Shown here: positions 5,715 to 5,786 of the stretch, piece by piece | Layout of the letters: each line of letters begins with the position of its first letter | Numbering within the stretch: position 1 is the first letter of the stretch | Source: Ramlibacter sp. | GTDB taxonomy: Bacteria > Pseudomonadota > Gammaproteobacteria > Burkholderiales > Burkholderiaceae_C | Reading direction: 5' to 3' | NCBI GenBank assembly: GCA_021156245.1 | Contig: JAJNBO010000189.1 | Location: 1-5,786, forward strand | Length of the DNA: 5,786 bases | The notes under the pieces: generated by a model | What the model was told of the DNA's origin: nothing | Databases searched by the model: none | What the model saw: only the letters and a program-made list of their open reading frames with translations | Program-made: the position numbers and the translations under genes

Positions 5715-5786
5715 ATGACCGGACAAGCATCTTCGCAGCGCATGGCGCAAACCCTGGTGGGCGCGGCCGTCGTGCTGACGGCCCTC
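5715..5786 (+). CDS. tctB: Probable TctB small membrane subunit, N-terminal 24 codons, truncated by the window edge
   Basis: An open frame begins at ATG 5715, 7 nt after a perfect AGGAGG Shine-Dalgarno (5702-5707), and runs to the window end. The visible residues are a short polar lead (MTGQASSQRMAQT) followed by the start of a hydrophobic segment (LVGAAVVLTAL). This is what the first transmembrane helix of TctB, a small four-helix subunit of the TTT transporter, would look like. The assignment rests mainly on position: tctB commonly follows tctC and precedes tctA. The visible residues alone would not identify the family. A second in-frame ATG lies at codon 10 but has no comparable ribosome binding site. 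Confidence 0.65.
   Translation, partial: MTGQASSQRMAQTLVGAAVVLTAL

Noticed and set aside
1..5786. CRISPR arrays, tRNA or rRNA genes, insertion sequences, toxin-antitoxin or phage-defence genes
   Set aside because: I looked for regularly spaced repeats, tRNA-like folds, transposase motifs and small paired genes on both strands and saw none.

Overview
The window is GC-rich (roughly two thirds G+C by eye) and densely coded. Its content is typical of a beta-proteobacterium of the Burkholderiales, most likely Comamonadaceae-like: a TctC-type solute-binding protein, a TctD/TctE two-component system, an Hsp15 (HslR) gene, a TAXI-type TRAP transporter, and a 'VIPAKAGIQ'-type hairpin repeat. The taxonomic placement is inferred from gene content, not from a marker gene.

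Layout. Positions 1-4561 are all minus strand and positions 4676-5786 are plus strand, diverging from a 114-bp control region (4562-4675). Reading the minus strand in transcription order: tctD response regulator (4561-3887), tctE sensor kinase (3890-2475, ATGA overlap), hslR (2474-2058, TGAATG junction), a 140-bp gap with a hairpin repeat, a TAXI TRAP solute-binding protein (1917-964), an intercistronic hairpin with a U-tract, and the first 300 codons of a fused TRAP permease that runs off the left edge. Reading the plus strand: tctC (4676-5635), an intrinsic terminator-like hairpin (5659-5687), and the first 24 codons of a probable tctB at the right edge. No gene-free stretch exceeds about 140 bp.

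How the parts fit. The tctD-tctE pair and the divergent tctC(BA) operon are the standard sensing-plus-uptake arrangement for a (tri)carboxylate: TctE senses a periplasmic ligand, TctD activates the tctCBA promoter, TctC captures the substrate, and TctB/TctA import it. The adjacent TAXI TRAP transporter is a second, unrelated, binding-protein-dependent secondary transporter for organic acids. Whether TctDE also controls it is unknown. In both transport operons a terminator-like hairpin sits exactly between the binding-protein gene and the membrane-protein gene, which fits a need for excess binding protein over permease.

I see no convincing evidence for an undescribed system. The points most worth a second look are the paired intercistronic hairpins, the repeats in the divergent tctD/tctC promoter region, and the tight translational linkage of hslR to tctE.
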